Shown: piece after piece, positions 1-6,889 of the stretch | Numbering within the stretch: position 1 is the first letter of the stretch | How the letters are laid out: every line of letters begins with the position of its first letter | Source: Proteobacteria bacterium UBA4656 | GTDB taxonomy: Bacteria; Pseudomonadota; Gammaproteobacteria; Xanthomonadales; Ahniellaceae | Length of the DNA: 8,254 nucleotides | Reading direction: 5' to 3' | NCBI GenBank assembly: GCA_002405525.1 | Contig: DHLY01000022.1 | Span: 54,009 to 62,262 of the forward strand | The notes under the pieces: generated by a model | Told to the model about the DNA's origin: nothing | Seen by the model: the letters and a program-made list of their open reading frames with translations, nothing else | Databases searched by the model: none | Program-made: the position numbers and the translations under genes

Positions 1-222
1 CGCACCGCCGAGGCCGCCGCGCGCGCCGGCCAGCGCGCCGCGGCCGCGCCCCACGCCGTGCGCGGCATCCTCGACGCGGTCCTGATCGGCGGAGAGTGCA
101 GCCTCGAAGCCGGGCTCGAGTTCGAGAGCCGCGCCTTCGCCGTGTGCGCTTCGACCGGGGACATGCGCGAAGGCACGCGCGCGTTTCTGGACCGGCGCAA
201 GGCGACATTCAGCGGGCATTGA
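1..222 (+). CDS. Enoyl-CoA hydratase/isomerase family protein, C-terminal fragment
   Basis: The reading frame is open from base 1 to a TGA at 220-222 and gives the last 73 residues of a protein whose start lies outside the window. The tail has the pattern that ends crotonase-superfamily enzymes: an alanine-rich helix, then EAGLEFESRAFAVC, then a T-x-D-M-R-E-G-T-R-A-F-L-D-R-R-K segment and a short F-S-G-H end. In the family this C-terminal helical part closes the acyl-CoA pocket and contributes to trimer formation; the oxyanion-hole and catalytic glutamate region would lie upstream. Members hydrate 2-enoyl-CoA in fatty-acid beta-oxidation or handle related acyl-CoA substrates, and the fragment cannot show which. 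It is convergent with the minus-strand operon and is followed by a palindrome-rich gap. The family is clear; the substrate is unknown. Confidence 0.85.
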   Translation, partial: RTAEAAARAGQRAAAAPHAVRGILDAVLIGGECSLEAGLEFESRAFAVCASTGDMREGTRAFLDRRKATFSGH

Positions 223-246
223 GAGGCGGTGAGACAACAGCCTCTC
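221..246 (+). other. Hairpin at the stop codon of the enoyl-CoA hydratase gene
   Basis: GAGAGGC (221-227) and GCCTCTC (240-246) form a perfect 7-bp stem around a 12-nt loop, starting inside the TGA stop codon. No T-tract follows, so it is not a canonical intrinsic terminator. It may still pause polymerase or protect the mRNA 3' end. The structure is read directly from the sequence; its role is inferred. Confidence 0.35.
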
Positions 247-251
247 GGGCA

Positions 252-275
252 GGCCATGGATGGCCCGCGCGCGGG
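252..275. repeat. Two abutting palindromes upstream of the dispersed repeat
   Basis: GGCCAT (252-257) and ATGGCC (260-265) form a 6-bp stem around GG. The perfect 12-bp palindrome CCCGCGCGCGGG (264-275) follows at once and shares two bases with it. Another perfect palindrome, GGCCATGGCC, lies at 368-377, just past the repeat. The structures are seen directly; no function is known to me. Confidence 0.5.
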
Positions 276-277
276 TC

Positions 278-370
278 ACGCACGCCAGTGCGTGATTCGC
301 GGGAGCGAGTCCGGACCTGTGCCGGACTTGCGACTGGATAAACCCGCAGATTGCGAGTTTCTTCACAGGC
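278..370 (+). repeat. Dispersed palindromic repeat, left copy (REP-like)
   Basis: This stretch aligns without gaps to the reverse complement of 8162-8254. I count 45 of 51 identical bases over 281-331 and 25 of 39 over 332-370. It contains three successive stem-loops. The first, just overlapping the left edge, is TCACGCAC (276-283) with GTGCGTGA (288-295), a perfect 8-bp stem. The second is GCGAGTCCGG (305-314) with CCGGACTTGC (322-331), 10 bp with one G-T pair. The third is AAACcCGCA (340-348) with TGCGaGTTT (352-360), 8 pairs and one mismatch. The second stem-loop is the conserved core; the third has diverged in the other copy. Position after a gene end and hairpin content resemble REP/BIME-type extragenic repeats, but I cannot assign it to a named family. 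Confidence 0.65.
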
Positions 371-434
371 CATGGCCGGCTGTCGCCGCCAGCCGCCGCG
401 ACGAGGTGTCACCCGTCGGCGTTCACCGGCCAGA

Positions 435-584
435 TCACGGCCCCGCCGGGGAGATCCGGCTTGCGGGGAAGCCGGTCGTCTGCGCGTATTCGCGACACTG
501 CGCCTCGCCCGGGGTCCCGCGGACGCAATGCCGCTTGTAGTCGGGGGTGAGTCCTGTCGCCGGCAACCTGTCGCGGCGGATCAT
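435..584 (-). CDS. Possible small protein of 49 residues, unrecognised
   Basis: An ATG at 584 opens a 49-residue frame ending in TGA at 437-435, downstream of and co-directional with the DUF1684 gene. A GTG at 635 in the same frame would give 66 residues. Over the last 38 codons the third position is about 89% G or C, against roughly 65% at positions one and two, which resembles coding bias in this genome. The segment TPDYKRHCVRGTPGEAQC carries two cysteines, with no domain I recognise. There is no good Shine-Dalgarno sequence at either start, and the part before the ATG has weaker codon bias. It may be a real small gene, the tail of a decayed gene, or chance. Confidence 0.25.
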   Translation of the reverse strand: MIRRDRLPATGLTPDYKRHCVRGTPGEAQCREYAQTTGFPASRISPAGP

Positions 585-663
585 GCCCCAACGAGGATGC
601 GTCGCTTCGAATGTTCCGGCCCGCCGGGGCGACACGCGCGCCGGGCTGCCAACGCGTCCGACC

Positions 664-1563
664 TCAGTGCGTCGCCGCCGCGTACTTCTTCTCGCCCGCT
701 TCGACCGCGAGGTTCAAACGGTTCTCCGGCGGCGGCAGAGGGCATGTGGAGTACGGGGTGAAGGCGCACGGCGGATTGTAGGCGCGGTTGAAGTCGACGA
801 TGGTCCTGCCGTCGACCGGCGGCGGCGCGTAGAGGAACCGGCCGGGACCGTAGGTGCTCTTGCCGCTGGTGCGGTCGGCGAAGATCAGGAACAGCTGGCC
901 GTCACCGGTGTCGTCGAGCGCCTCGAGGCGGTACTCCTTGCCGTCCTTCTCGAACACGACCACGCCGGGGTTCTTCATCGGCGCGAGCTGGTCGAGTACG
1001 TTGACGATGTCGATGGTGCGACCGGGCGGGTGCGGCTCGAAGCGCGCCTCGAACCGCCACTCGGGGCCGATGTCGAAGTAGTCGATGCCGGCGAAGCCGG
1101 TGCGGGTCTTCGCCTGCGGGTCGCGCACACGCAGGCCGAACCGGCCGTCGCGCTCGATCACGCTGAAGGACGCCGCGCCGAAGCGCACGATGGTGGGCGC
1201 GCCGCTGCTGTCGGGAGCCAGCACTGACTCCCGCACCGCATCGTCGCCGATCTTCGCGTCGACAGTTTCGCCGAGAACAAGGGTGATCTTGCCGCCGGCC
1301 AGCGACAGTATGCCGAGCCGGGCCGGCCCGACCGCGAGCACGAGGTCGTTGTCGGGCGCGCTGCCGACGCGGTGGGTGCCGGGGTCGATCCAGTGCAGGC
1401 CGACGAGGCTCAGCCAGCCTTCGGGAGCGGCCAGGCGCACGGCGCGCGCCTCACGCCACTTCAGCACCTCGTCGCGTTGGGCGGCGAGATCCGCGGCGAG
1501 ATCCGCGGCGACGGCCGGCGTGGCGGCGATGGCGGCGGCGAGCAAGGCAAGCGGGAAGCGCAT
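664..1563 (-). CDS. Secreted DUF1684 family protein
   Basis: This 299-residue protein starts with a typical Sec signal peptide: short n-region, hydrophobic residues 4-14, and an A-V-A motif at 17-19 before the likely cleavage site. The mature protein would lie in the periplasm. Family assignment rests on the C-terminal signature: V-D-F-N-R-A-Y-N-P-P-C-A-F at about 256-268, followed by TPYSTCPLPPPENRL at 269-283, the conserved block of DUF1684. The central part also fits the family (GWLSLVGLHWID at 49-60 and a GIDYFDI segment at 159-165). Two conserved cysteines (C266, C274) lie in the signature. The biochemical role of DUF1684 is not established as far as I know. The gene begins 16 bp after mutL with its own Shine-Dalgarno sequence, so it is probably the last main gene of the operon. 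A 12-bp tandem repeat lies at the start of the mature region. Confidence 0.9.
   Translation of the reverse strand: MRFPLALLAAAIAATPAVAADLAADLAAQRDEVLKWREARAVRLAAPEGWLSLVGLHWIDPGTHRVGSAPDNDLVLAVGPARLGILSLAGGKITLVLGETVDAKIGDDAVRESVLAPDSSGAPTIVRFGAASFSVIERDGRFGLRVRDPQAKTRTGFAGIDYFDIGPEWRFEARFEPHPPGRTIDIVNVLDQLAPMKNPGVVVFEKDGKEYRLEALDDTGDGQLFLIFADRTSGKSTYGPGRFLYAPPPVDGRTIVDFNRAYNPPCAFTPYSTCPLPPPENRLNLAVEAGEKKYAAATH
1481..1511 (-). repeat. 12-bp tandem repeat within the DUF1684 gene
   Basis: GCGGCGAGATCC occurs twice in a row (1481-1504), followed by a partial third copy GCGGCGA (1505-1511). On the coding strand it encodes a repeated D-L-A-A unit just after the predicted signal-peptide cleavage site. 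The 12-bp unit keeps the frame, so copy-number change would only lengthen or shorten the mature N-terminus. Confidence 0.75.
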
Positions 1564-1572
1564 CGGGAACGA

Positions 1573-1577
1573 CTCCT
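1573..1577 (-). promoter_or_regulatory. Ribosome binding site of the DUF1684 gene
   Basis: The minus strand reads AGGAG here, 9 nt before the ATG at 1563. It sits just after the mutL TGA (1582-1580). It supports the chosen start and independent ribosome loading after mutL. Confidence 0.7.
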
Positions 1578-1579
1578 GA

Positions 1580-3376
1580 TCAGCGGCCGCGCAGGAACAG
1601 CCGGTCGAGTTCGGCCTGCGTCAACTGGACCCAGGTCGGGCGACCATGATTGCACTGCCCGCTGCGTTCCGTCTGCTCCATCTGCCGCAGAAGGCCGTTC
1701 ATCTCGGCGACCGAGAGCCGCCGGTTGGCGCGCACGGACGCATGACAGGCCATGGTGGCCAGCAGTTCGTTCTCGTATTCGACCAGGCGCGCATCGGAGC
1801 CGTGCTCGACCAGGTCGGCCAGCACGTCGCCGACCAGGCGCTCGACGTCGGCGCCCTCCAGCACGGACGGGATGCGGCGAACGACCACGCTATCGGGTCC
1901 GCTGCGCGTGATCTCGAAGCCGAGCGCAGCGAAGCGCGCCTGGTGTCCCTCTACTGCGTCGGCCTCGCGCGTGGACACGCGCAGGGTCGGCGGCACCAGC
2001 AGCAGTTGCGACGGCACCGCGCCGCAGGCGCGCGCTCCCTTGAGCCGCTCGTAGGTGATGCGTTCGTGCGCGGCGTGCATGTCGACCAGCACCAGTCCGT
2101 GGGCGTTCTCGGCCAGGATGTAGATACCGCGCAACTGGGCCAGCGCGTAGCCAAGCGGCGGCACGTCGACCGGCGAGTCGGGCAGCGGCGGCGCGATTGG
2201 CGGCGCGTCCGCGACCGCGTCGCCGACCGGCGCCGATGCCGGTGAGGCGTTGCCGTAGAGCGCGGCATAGGCCGCCAGCGGAACCGCCGACGCCTCGCGC
2301 GCCGGCAGCCCGAGCCGCGCCTGCGGCCAGGCCCCGCCTTGACCCGCGCTCGGCGCCGGCAGCGCCAAGCCGGCCGCCGCCGTACCGGCCCGCGTGTCGG
2401 CCAGCGCCGCATGCAGGCTGCGAAACACAAAGTCGTGCACCAGCCGGCTGTCGCGGAATCGCACCTCGTGCTTCTGCGGGTGGACGTTGACGTCCACTGC
2501 CGCAGGGTCGATGCGCAACTCGAGCACAAAGGCCGGATGGCGACCATGGAACAGCACGTCGGCGTAGGCCTGGCGCACAGCGTGCGCGATCAGGCGGTCG
2601 CGCACCATGCGGCCGTTGACGAAGAAGAACTGGCGGTCGGCCTGCCCGCGGGACGCCGCGGGCGCGCCGATCCAGCCGTGCAGACGGATGCCGCCGGCCT
2701 CGGCGTCGATGCGCAGCGCGCCGGCGGCGAAGTCGGGGGCGACCGCATCGGCTACCCGGCGCTGGGCGTCCTCCACCGGTTCCAGCCGGGACAGCACCTT
2801 GCCGTTGTGGCTGAGCCGGAAGGCGACGTGCGGATTGGCCAGCGCCTGCGCACGCACCAGTTCCTCGATGTGCCCGAGTTCGGTGCGCTCGGCGCGCAGG
2901 AACTTGCGCCGCGCGGGCACGTTGTAGAACAGGTCGCGAACGATGACCGACGTTCCTTCGGGATGCTGGGCCGGTCGGACGGCGCCGAGAGAACCATCCT
3001 CGGCATGGATGCCCCAGGCGCGCTCGGCGCCGCGCTCCCGGGAAACGAGCTCGAAACGGGAAACCGACGCGATGCTGGGCAGAGCCTCGCCGCGGAACCC
3101 CAGGGTGCGCACGGTTTCCAGATCGTCCAGACTGGCGATCTTGCTGGTCGCATGACGCGACAGCGCCAGCGCCAGGTCCTCCGACGCGATGCCCCCGCCA
3201 TCGTCCCGCAGGCGCACCAGTTTCGATCCACCGGCCTCCAGGTCGATCTCGATCCGCCGCGCGCCGGCGTCGAGTGCGTTCTCCAGCAGTTCCTTGACCA
3301 CCGACGCCGGGCGCTCGACCACCTCGCCGGCGGCGATCTGGTTGATCAGTTGCTCGGGGAGCTGGCGGATGCGCAC
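1580..3376 (-). CDS. mutL: DNA mismatch repair protein MutL, predicted endonuclease-type
   Basis: MutL couples mismatch recognition by MutS to downstream strand incision and excision. From the GTG at 3376 the protein is 598 residues, close to the E. coli length. The N-terminal GHKL ATPase shows E29 and N33 ([11 protein letters not shown]), D58-D-G-G-G-I, GFRGEAL (93-99) and G-T-S-V at 141-144 with [13 protein letters not shown] following. The transducer domain includes [11 protein letters not shown] and [11 protein letters not shown] (297-307). A proline/alanine-rich linker spans about 330-408, and a C-terminal dimerisation domain follows. That domain has [12 protein letters not shown] (432-443), matching the metal-binding DQHA(X)2E(X)4E nuclease motif with M for Q, plus A-C-H (543-545) and C-N-H-G-R-P (575-580). 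The GTG start aligns residue for residue with the E. coli catalytic numbering. An in-frame ATG at 3493 would add 39 residues across palindromic repeat DNA and is unlikely. No clear Shine-Dalgarno sequence precedes the GTG. Confidence 0.96.
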   Translation of the reverse strand: MRIRQLPEQLINQIAAGEVVERPASVVKELLENALDAGARRIEIDLEAGGSKLVRLRDDGGGIASEDLALALSRHATSKIASLDDLETVRTLGFRGEALPSIASVSRFELVSRERGAERAWGIHAEDGSLGAVRPAQHPEGTSVIVRDLFYNVPARRKFLRAERTELGHIEELVRAQALANPHVAFRLSHNGKVLSRLEPVEDAQRRVADAVAPDFAAGALRIDAEAGGIRLHGWIGAPAASRGQADRQFFFVNGRMVRDRLIAHAVRQAYADVLFHGRHPAFVLELRIDPAAVDVNVHPQKHEVRFRDSRLVHDFVFRSLHAALADTRAGTAAAGLALPAPSAGQGGAWPQARLGLPAREASAVPLAAYAALYGNASPASAPVGDAVADAPPIAPPLPDSPVDVPPLGYALAQLRGIYILAENAHGLVLVDMHAAHERITYERLKGARACGAVPSQLLLVPPTLRVSTREADAVEGHQARFAALGFEITRSGPDSVVVRRIPSVLEGADVERLVGDVLADLVEHGSDARLVEYENELLATMACHASVRANRRLSVAEMNGLLRQMEQTERSGQCNHGRPTWVQLTQAELDRLFLRGR

Positions 3377-3403
3377 GGGGGGCCAGGGCTTGGCGGACTG
3401 CGG

Positions 3404-3409
3404 ATGATA
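3404..3409 (-). promoter_or_regulatory. Possible -10 element of an internal mutL promoter
   Basis: The minus strand reads TATCAT, five of six matches to the sigma-70 -10 consensus, 27 nt before the mutL GTG and downstream of the repeat cluster. No -35 match is visible at the expected distance. The long amiB-mutL gap makes an internal promoter plausible; this is weak inference. Confidence 0.3.
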
Positions 3410-3450
3410 CGGCAGGTGTGCCGCCGCGACGCGTCCAGCGACTCGCGCGC

Positions 3451-3531
3451 GGGCCAAGGGCTCAGGGCCCAGTCGAGAGCGCGCTCGAAGCAATGCTTCG
3501 CTGTGCCCTGGGCGCTGTTTCCTGGGCCCTG
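3451..3531. repeat. Facing heptamer arrays around a palindromic core, amiB-mutL gap
   Basis: On the plus strand 3451-3472 reads as imperfect 7-bp units GGGCCAA, GGGCTCA, GGGCCCA. On the minus strand 3531 to 3497 reads as five 7-bp units each beginning CAG: CAGGGCC, CAGGAAA, CAGCGCC, CAGGGCA, CAGCGAA. Between them are the perfect palindromes GAGCGCGCTC (3477-3486) and CGAAGCA-A-TGCTTCG (3486-3500). CAGGGCCCAG (3463-3472) is also the exact reverse complement of 3522-3531. It fills half of the 162-bp gap between amiB and mutL. It may act as an mRNA processing or attenuation structure, or be selfish repeat DNA; the sequence does not decide. Confidence 0.6.
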
Positions 3532-3538
3532 CTTCCGG

Positions 3539-4894
3539 TCAGCCCGTGCCCGGAATCCGCAACACATCGCCCGGCTTGACCAGGTCGCCGCGGATGCCGT
3601 TCGCGCGACGCAGGCTGGCGAGGCTGACGCCATGGCGCTGGGCGATCAGGGCCAGGGTCTCGCCGCGGGCGACGATGTGCTCGCGCGCGCGGCGCGGGTT
3701 CTGCGCGATGAAGGTGCCGGGCGGCGGCGCGGCGTAGAAGTAATTGCTCACGCCCTCGGTGATCGCCTGCGCAAGGTTCGACTGATGGCGCGGGTCGCGC
3801 AGCCGTTTTTCCTCCTCGGCGTTCGAGATGAAGGCCGTCTCGACCAGGATCGACGGCACGTCGGGAGAGCGCAGCACGACGAAGTTCGCGCGCTGCACTT
3901 CCTGCTTGTGCACGCGACCGAAGCGCGACAGCGCGAGCAGCACGTGGCTGGCCGCGGCGTCGCTGGCGCCGAGCGTAGCCCCCTGCGACAGGTCCAGCAG
4001 CACCGCGGCCAGGGTGTCGTCCTTGTCGGCCAGCGAGACGCCGCCGACCAGGTCGGATGCGTTCTCGCGATCCGCCAGCCAGCGCGCGGCCTCGGAACTC
4101 GCCCCGCGCGTCGACAGCATGTACACCGAGGACCCGGCGGCACGTCCGGAAGCGATCGCATCGGCGTGCAGCGAGATCAAGAGATCCGCCTTGGCATCGC
4201 GCGCCTTCTCGTAGCGGCGCTTGAGCGGCAGGAACACGTCGTCGTCACGGATCAGCACCGCCTGCATGCCGGGCGTGGCGTCGATCGCCGTCGCCAGCCG
4301 GCGCGCGATCTGCAGTGTGACGTCCTTCTCGTGCGTACCGCGCGGGCCGATCGCGCCGGGGTCCTGGCCGCCGTGGCCGGCGTCGATGGCGATCACCACG
4401 TCGCGCGGCACGCCGGCGGCCACGGTCTCGACCGTCTTGACCGGCTTGGACTTGGGCGGGGTCAGGTCCACCACCAGGCGATGGCCCGCGCGCTGGCCGG
4501 GCGTGAGCATGAAAGAGCGCGGCTTGGCGTCACTGGCGAGGTCGAGCACCACGCGCAGGTTGCCCGGCTGCGGCGCACCGCTGCGGATGCCCTTGACCAG
4601 GCCCGCGCCTGCGGGCGACTTGAAGTTCGGCCCCAGCCTGCCGCGTTCGACGTCGATCACCACCCGCGCCGGGTCGGAGAGGGTGAAAATCTTGTACTCG
4701 CCGGCAATCGAGAGTTCGAACACGGCACGCGTATAGCCGTTTTCGTCGCTGACGCGCGCGTTGCGCACCTCGACGTCGGCGCGCGCTGGCGCTGCCGCGG
4801 CCAGCAGGCCGAGGGCACAGGTGATCGCGGCAATAGGGCGCAGCGCGCGCAACATGCGCGGATTGAACCCTTTCCGCGCGGGGAACGCAAGCAT
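3539..4894 (-). CDS. amiB: N-acetylmuramoyl-L-alanine amidase, AMIN-Amidase_3-LysM
   Basis: This periplasmic zinc enzyme cleaves the amide bond between N-acetylmuramic acid and the stem peptide, splitting septal murein during cell separation. The 451-residue protein has a signal peptide ending in A-R-A (37-39). An AMIN domain follows (about 40-145; in the family it targets the enzyme to the septum). The Amidase_3 catalytic domain spans about 165-387, and a C-terminal LysM peptidoglycan-binding domain lies at about 404-448. Zinc and catalytic residues are visible: H174 in DAGHGGQDPGA, E189 in T-H-E-K-D, H243 in SLHAD and E352 in VETAFISN. The insert at about 265-315 corresponds to the regulatory helix region that EnvC/NlpD-type activators displace in relatives. 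The LysM tail and the tsaE-amiB-mutL order favour amiB; many annotations of relatives use amiC. The ATG at 4894 has AAAGG 4 nt upstream. An in-frame ATG at 4855 would give a shorter signal peptide and cannot be excluded. Confidence 0.94.
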   Translation of the reverse strand: MLAFPARKGFNPRMLRALRPIAAITCALGLLAAAAPARADVEVRNARVSDENGYTRAVFELSIAGEYKIFTLSDPARVVIDVERGRLGPNFKSPAGAGLVKGIRSGAPQPGNLRVVLDLASDAKPRSFMLTPGQRAGHRLVVDLTPPKSKPVKTVETVAAGVPRDVVIAIDAGHGGQDPGAIGPRGTHEKDVTLQIARRLATAIDATPGMQAVLIRDDDVFLPLKRRYEKARDAKADLLISLHADAIASGRAAGSSVYMLSTRGASSEAARWLADRENASDLVGGVSLADKDDTLAAVLLDLSQGATLGASDAAASHVLLALSRFGRVHKQEVQRANFVVLRSPDVPSILVETAFISNAEEEKRLRDPRHQSNLAQAITEGVSNYFYAAPPPGTFIAQNPRRAREHIVARGETLALIAQRHGVSLASLRRANGIRGDLVKPGDVLRIPGTG

Positions 4895-4934
4895 TTTTCC
4901 TTTACGATCCGTGACCTGCAGGGCTTTCTTCAGG

Positions 4935-5405
4935 TCAGGTCAAGGTCTGCGACAGCCGCCCCACCAGGGCGGTGCCCAGCGCCGAAGTGGCGATCAGGGC
5001 GATCGAACGGCCAGCGCCCGAGGGCGCGAGACGCACCGTGAGGTCCGGCGCCGGCAGCCGGTCCGCACCGCGCTGCGGCCACTCGACCAGCAGCACCGCG
5101 CGACCCGCGTCCTCACGCACGCCGAGGAACTCCAGCTCCTCCGGATCGCCGAGGCGATACAGGTCGAGGTGCAGCACGTCGAAGGCGGGCGCGCGGTAGC
5201 GCTCCACCAGCGTGTAGGTCGGGCTCTTCACGCGCTGGCCCGGCAGGAGCGCCTGCAGCAGGCCGCGCGCCAGTGTCGTCTTGCCGGCGCCGAGGTCGCC
5301 TTCGAGGTGCACCACCAGACCGGGCGACAGCTCGCGCGCGAGCCGCGCGCCGAAGGCTTCGGTCGCGGTCGCGTCCGTCGCGAACTGCTCCAGCGTCGCG
5401 CTCAC
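4935..5405 (-). CDS. tsaE: tRNA threonylcarbamoyladenosine biosynthesis ATPase TsaE
   Basis: TsaE is the cytoplasmic P-loop ATPase that works with TsaB and TsaD to transfer threonylcarbamoyl onto A37 of ANN-decoding tRNAs. The 156-residue product matches the roughly 150-residue family length. Visible motifs are the Walker A GDLGAGKTT (36-44), SPTYTLVERY (61-70), HLDLYRL with D81, a D-P-E-E-L-E-F-L-G stretch (87-95) and the V-E-W-P motif (107-110). I chose the GTG at 5405 because it overlaps the nnr stop as GTGA (4-bp overlap) and places the N-terminus where the family begins. The frame is open further upstream to an ATG at 5531, but that arginine-rich extension lies inside nnr and does not look like the family. 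No strong Shine-Dalgarno sequence is present, so translational coupling to nnr is likely. amiB begins 40 bp downstream. Confidence 0.95.
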   Translation of the reverse strand: MSATLEQFATDATATEAFGARLARELSPGLVVHLEGDLGAGKTTLARGLLQALLPGQRVKSPTYTLVERYRAPAFDVLHLDLYRLGDPEELEFLGVREDAGRAVLLVEWPQRGADRLPAPDLTVRLAPSGAGRSIALIATSALGTALVGRLSQTLT

Positions 5406-6883
5406 GGGTTGAGTTCGCGCCGCAGGCCGTCGATCACGTCGCCCGCGAGCAGGCCGCGCGCGCCAGCGCGACGCGCGGCAGCCGACGCCGCGCGCGCGTG
5501 CGCCAGCGCGCCGCAGCCCGCGGCGGTCCATGCGTCGAGGCCCTGCGCGCGCAGCGCGGCAATCACGCCGGTGAGCACGTCACCCATGCCGCCGCTGGCC
5601 ATGCCCGGCTCGGCCACCGGGCACAGCGAAAGCGCGCCGTCGGGCGCAGCGATCACCGTGCCCGCCCCCTTGAGCAGCGCGACCGCGCCGAAGCGGCGCG
5701 CCATGGCCTGCGCCGCGGCGAAGCGATCGGCATGGACCGTGGCGGTGTCGCAGCCGAGCAGGCGCGCGGCCTCGCCCGGATGCGGCGTGAGCACGCTGCC
5801 CGCCGGCAGCGCGCCACCGTCGCGCGCGAGCAGGTTCAGCGCATCGGCATCGACCACGCAGGGCTTGTCCAGCGCGAGCGCGGCATCGAGCAGCCTGCGG
5901 CCCCAGTCGCCCTGCCCCAGCCCGGAGCCGATGGCGACCACGTCGGCGCGCGCGGCGAGCGCCGCGAGCGCCTGCGCATCCTCGACCGGGCGCGGCATCA
6001 GTTCCGGCCGCGCAGCGAGGATCGGGGTGACGTTCGCCGTGCGCGTGGCCACGCTGACCAACCCGGCGCCCGTGCGCGCCGCGGCCTCGGCGGCCAGCCG
6101 CACCGCGCCGCCGTAGCCCTCGTCGCCGCCGACCACCAGCACGTGGCCGGCCTCGCCCTTGTGCAGGGTCGGCCCGCGCGGCGGCAGCGCGCGCCGCAGG
6201 TCCTCGCGCGACCAGACGCGGACCGCCGGCGTTTCCGCGGCGACCAACGCAGGATCGATGTCGAGCGTCTCCAGCGCCACGTCGCCGGTGTGCGCCGGCG
6301 CGTCGCCCGTCCACAGCCCCCGCTTGGCGGCGATGAAGGTGACGGTGAGCGCCGCGCGCACGCAGGCGCCACGCGCGCGGCCGCTGTCGGCATCGAGTCC
6401 CGAAGGCAGGTCCAGCGCCACCACCGGTGAATGCTGCGCCGCGATCGCCTCGATCAGCGCGGCGGCGGCGCCGTCCGGTGCCTGCGCGAGCCCGATGCCG
6501 AGCACGCCGTCGACCACCACATCGACCGCGCGCAGCGGTTCGCCGGGCCCGTGGTCGCGGGCCGTTACGCCGACCGCAAGAGCCGCTTCGCGCATGGCGC
6601 GCGCTTCCGCCGTGTTCGGCGCTCCGGGCAGCGCGACGACCTCCACCGCCAGACCGGCCTCACGCGCAAGGCGCGCAACCACCCAACCATCGCCACCGTT
6701 GTTGCCGCGGCCGCAGGCCACCAGCAGTCGCTGCGCCTGCGGCCAACGCACGCGCAGGCGCCGCAGGGCCGCGGCGCCGGCGCGCCGCATCAGCACCGCA
6801 CCGTCGCCCCCGCAGGCCGCGATCGCACGGCGGTCGATCGCTCGCACCTGGGCGACATCGTAGAGCCGGGGGGGCGTTTCCAT
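5402..6883 (-). CDS. nnr: Bifunctional NAD(P)HX epimerase / ADP-dependent dehydratase
   Basis: This metabolite-repair enzyme reverses hydration damage to NAD(P)H: an N-terminal epimerase interconverts R- and S-NAD(P)HX, and a C-terminal ADP-dependent dehydratase restores NAD(P)H. The 493-residue protein shows both halves. The YjeF_N domain (about 1-215) has G-R-G-N-N-G-G-D-G at 58-66 and LDLPSGLDADSG at 157-168. The carbohydrate-kinase-like domain (about 225-490) has HKGEAGHVLVVGG (241-253), VVDADALN (343-350), TPHPGEAARLLG (366-377), LLKGAGT (403-409) and GMASGGMGDVLTG (427-439) with the catalytic aspartate D434. The ATG at 6883 fits the family N-terminus. The frame is open upstream to 7132, but that part lies opposite queG. 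No Shine-Dalgarno sequence precedes the ATG; a -10 element 6 nt upstream suggests a leaderless transcript. It is the first gene of the operon and diverges from queG. Confidence 0.95.
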   Translation of the reverse strand: METPPRLYDVAQVRAIDRRAIAACGGDGAVLMRRAGAAALRRLRVRWPQAQRLLVACGRGNNGGDGWVVARLAREAGLAVEVVALPGAPNTAEARAMREAALAVGVTARDHGPGEPLRAVDVVVDGVLGIGLAQAPDGAAAALIEAIAAQHSPVVALDLPSGLDADSGRARGACVRAALTVTFIAAKRGLWTGDAPAHTGDVALETLDIDPALVAAETPAVRVWSREDLRRALPPRGPTLHKGEAGHVLVVGGDEGYGGAVRLAAEAAARTGAGLVSVATRTANVTPILAARPELMPRPVEDAQALAALAARADVVAIGSGLGQGDWGRRLLDAALALDKPCVVDADALNLLARDGGALPAGSVLTPHPGEAARLLGCDTATVHADRFAAAQAMARRFGAVALLKGAGTVIAAPDGALSLCPVAEPGMASGGMGDVLTGVIAALRAQGLDAWTAAGCGALAHARAASAAARRAGARGLLAGDVIDGLRRELNP

Positions 6884-6889
6884 GCCGAC

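Larger units (their letters stand above)
223..663. other. Convergent intergenic region, mostly non-coding
   Basis: This 441-bp gap lies between the convergent ends of the enoyl-CoA hydratase and DUF1684 genes. Its left part (about 221-377) is a chain of palindromes that includes one copy of a dispersed repeat. Its right part (378-663) has no strong repeat; the only candidate there is a weak minus-strand small ORF (435-584). The overlapping open frames match no protein I recognise. I see no RNA gene or T-tract terminator here. Confidence 0.6.

Noticed and set aside
221..377. A CRISPR array or tRNA gene in the palindrome-rich gap
   Set aside because: There are no regularly spaced identical repeats, and no segment shows a cloverleaf with a T-loop consensus.
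547..1227. A 226-codon plus-strand frame
   Set aside because: It is antisense to the DUF1684 gene for most of its length and has no recognisable motif.
3377..3493. mutL starting at the ATG at 3493
   Set aside because: The 39 added residues would be encoded by heptamer and palindromic repeat DNA. The GTG at 3376 gives catalytic-residue numbering identical to E. coli MutL.
2339..5041. A 900-codon open frame on the plus strand
   Set aside because: It runs antisense to mutL and amiB, both firmly identified. Long antisense frames are expected from the codon bias of GC-rich genes, and the product matches nothing I recognise.
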